From Bradyrhizobium sp. ISRA430 (GTDB lineage Bacteria > Pseudomonadota > Alphaproteobacteria > Rhizobiales > Xanthobacteraceae): a DNA stretch of 64,000 nt. Shown here piece by piece: positions 63,995 to 64,000 of the stretch (position 1 is the first letter of the stretch; the number at the start of each line of letters is the position of its first letter). Where the stretch lies: NCBI RefSeq assembly GCF_029909975.1, contig NZ_CP094516.1:6076001-6140000 (forward strand), written 5' to 3'. A model generated the notes under the pieces. That model saw nothing but the letters and a program-made list of their open reading frames with translations, searched no databases and had not been told where the DNA came from. A program made the translations under genes and the position numbers.

Positions 63995-64000
63995 ATGAAT

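Overview
The window is high-GC alphaproteobacterial chromosome and looks like Bradyrhizobium or a close relative (Nitrobacteraceae). The reasons are protein-level similarity as I recall it, several GC-rich palindromic intergenic repeats typical of that group, and the order DUF2948 - hisD - UPF0262 - LMW phosphatase - maf - yacG. No CRISPR array, rRNA, integrase or transposase gene was seen. There is one intact tRNA gene.

Layout. 1-13.9 kb: mixed metabolism. It holds a YgiQ radical SAM protein cut by the left edge, a small coiled-coil protein, a GntR regulator with an FAD-linked 2-hydroxyacid dehydrogenase facing a DapA-like aldolase, a PepSY-TM protein behind an Irr-type iron box, a triple-rhodanese protein, serA, a patatin, a GntP-type permease and a frameshifted tannase/feruloyl esterase. 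13.9-20.7 kb: an unusual ClpS/ClpX-zinc-finger/AAA+ fusion protein, an EmrAB-like efflux operon with a divergent TetR regulator, and a MarR/enoyl-CoA hydratase pair. 20.7-26.4 kb: a chemoreceptor, a second DapA-like protein, and a selenium-binding-protein (SBP56) gene overlapped by a gene for a multi-pass membrane protein.

26.4-40.7 kb is a complete phosphonate locus. phnCDEE is the transporter. Facing it is an accessory operon (hexapeptide acetyltransferase, second PhnM, 2H phosphoesterase). Then come the regulator phnF and the C-P lyase operon phnGHIJKLMN with a PPOX flavoprotein. Three PhoB boxes with 11-bp half-site spacing and a PhnF-type dyad with 13-bp arms lie in the control regions. 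This suggests PhoB activates all three operons and PhnF additionally represses the lyase operon.

40.7-51.7 kb: an SDR reductase, a histone-tail-like DUF6496 protein, metY with an alpha/beta hydrolase, and an IclR-controlled operon (Bug solute-binding protein, flavin reductase, two FAH-fold enzymes, RidA, LigI-like amidohydrolase) that looks like the lower part of an aromatic or dicarboxylate pathway. A luciferase-like oxidoreductase ends this block.

51.8-55.3 kb is a small island of clearly lower GC. It lies between an intact tRNA-Thr(GGT) gene and a degenerate direct-repeat copy of its 3' half. It encodes two proteins ending in HEPN-like Rx4H motifs, one of them AbiJ-like, joined by a small overlapping gene: a candidate anti-phage or toxin operon. 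A GC-rich element able to fold into a branched RNA lies next to the tRNA.

55.6-64 kb: a cyclic-nucleotide-domain/thioredoxin-reductase-like fusion, EthD, a small membrane protein, a haloperoxidase-type hydrolase, and the conserved hisD-yacG housekeeping block.
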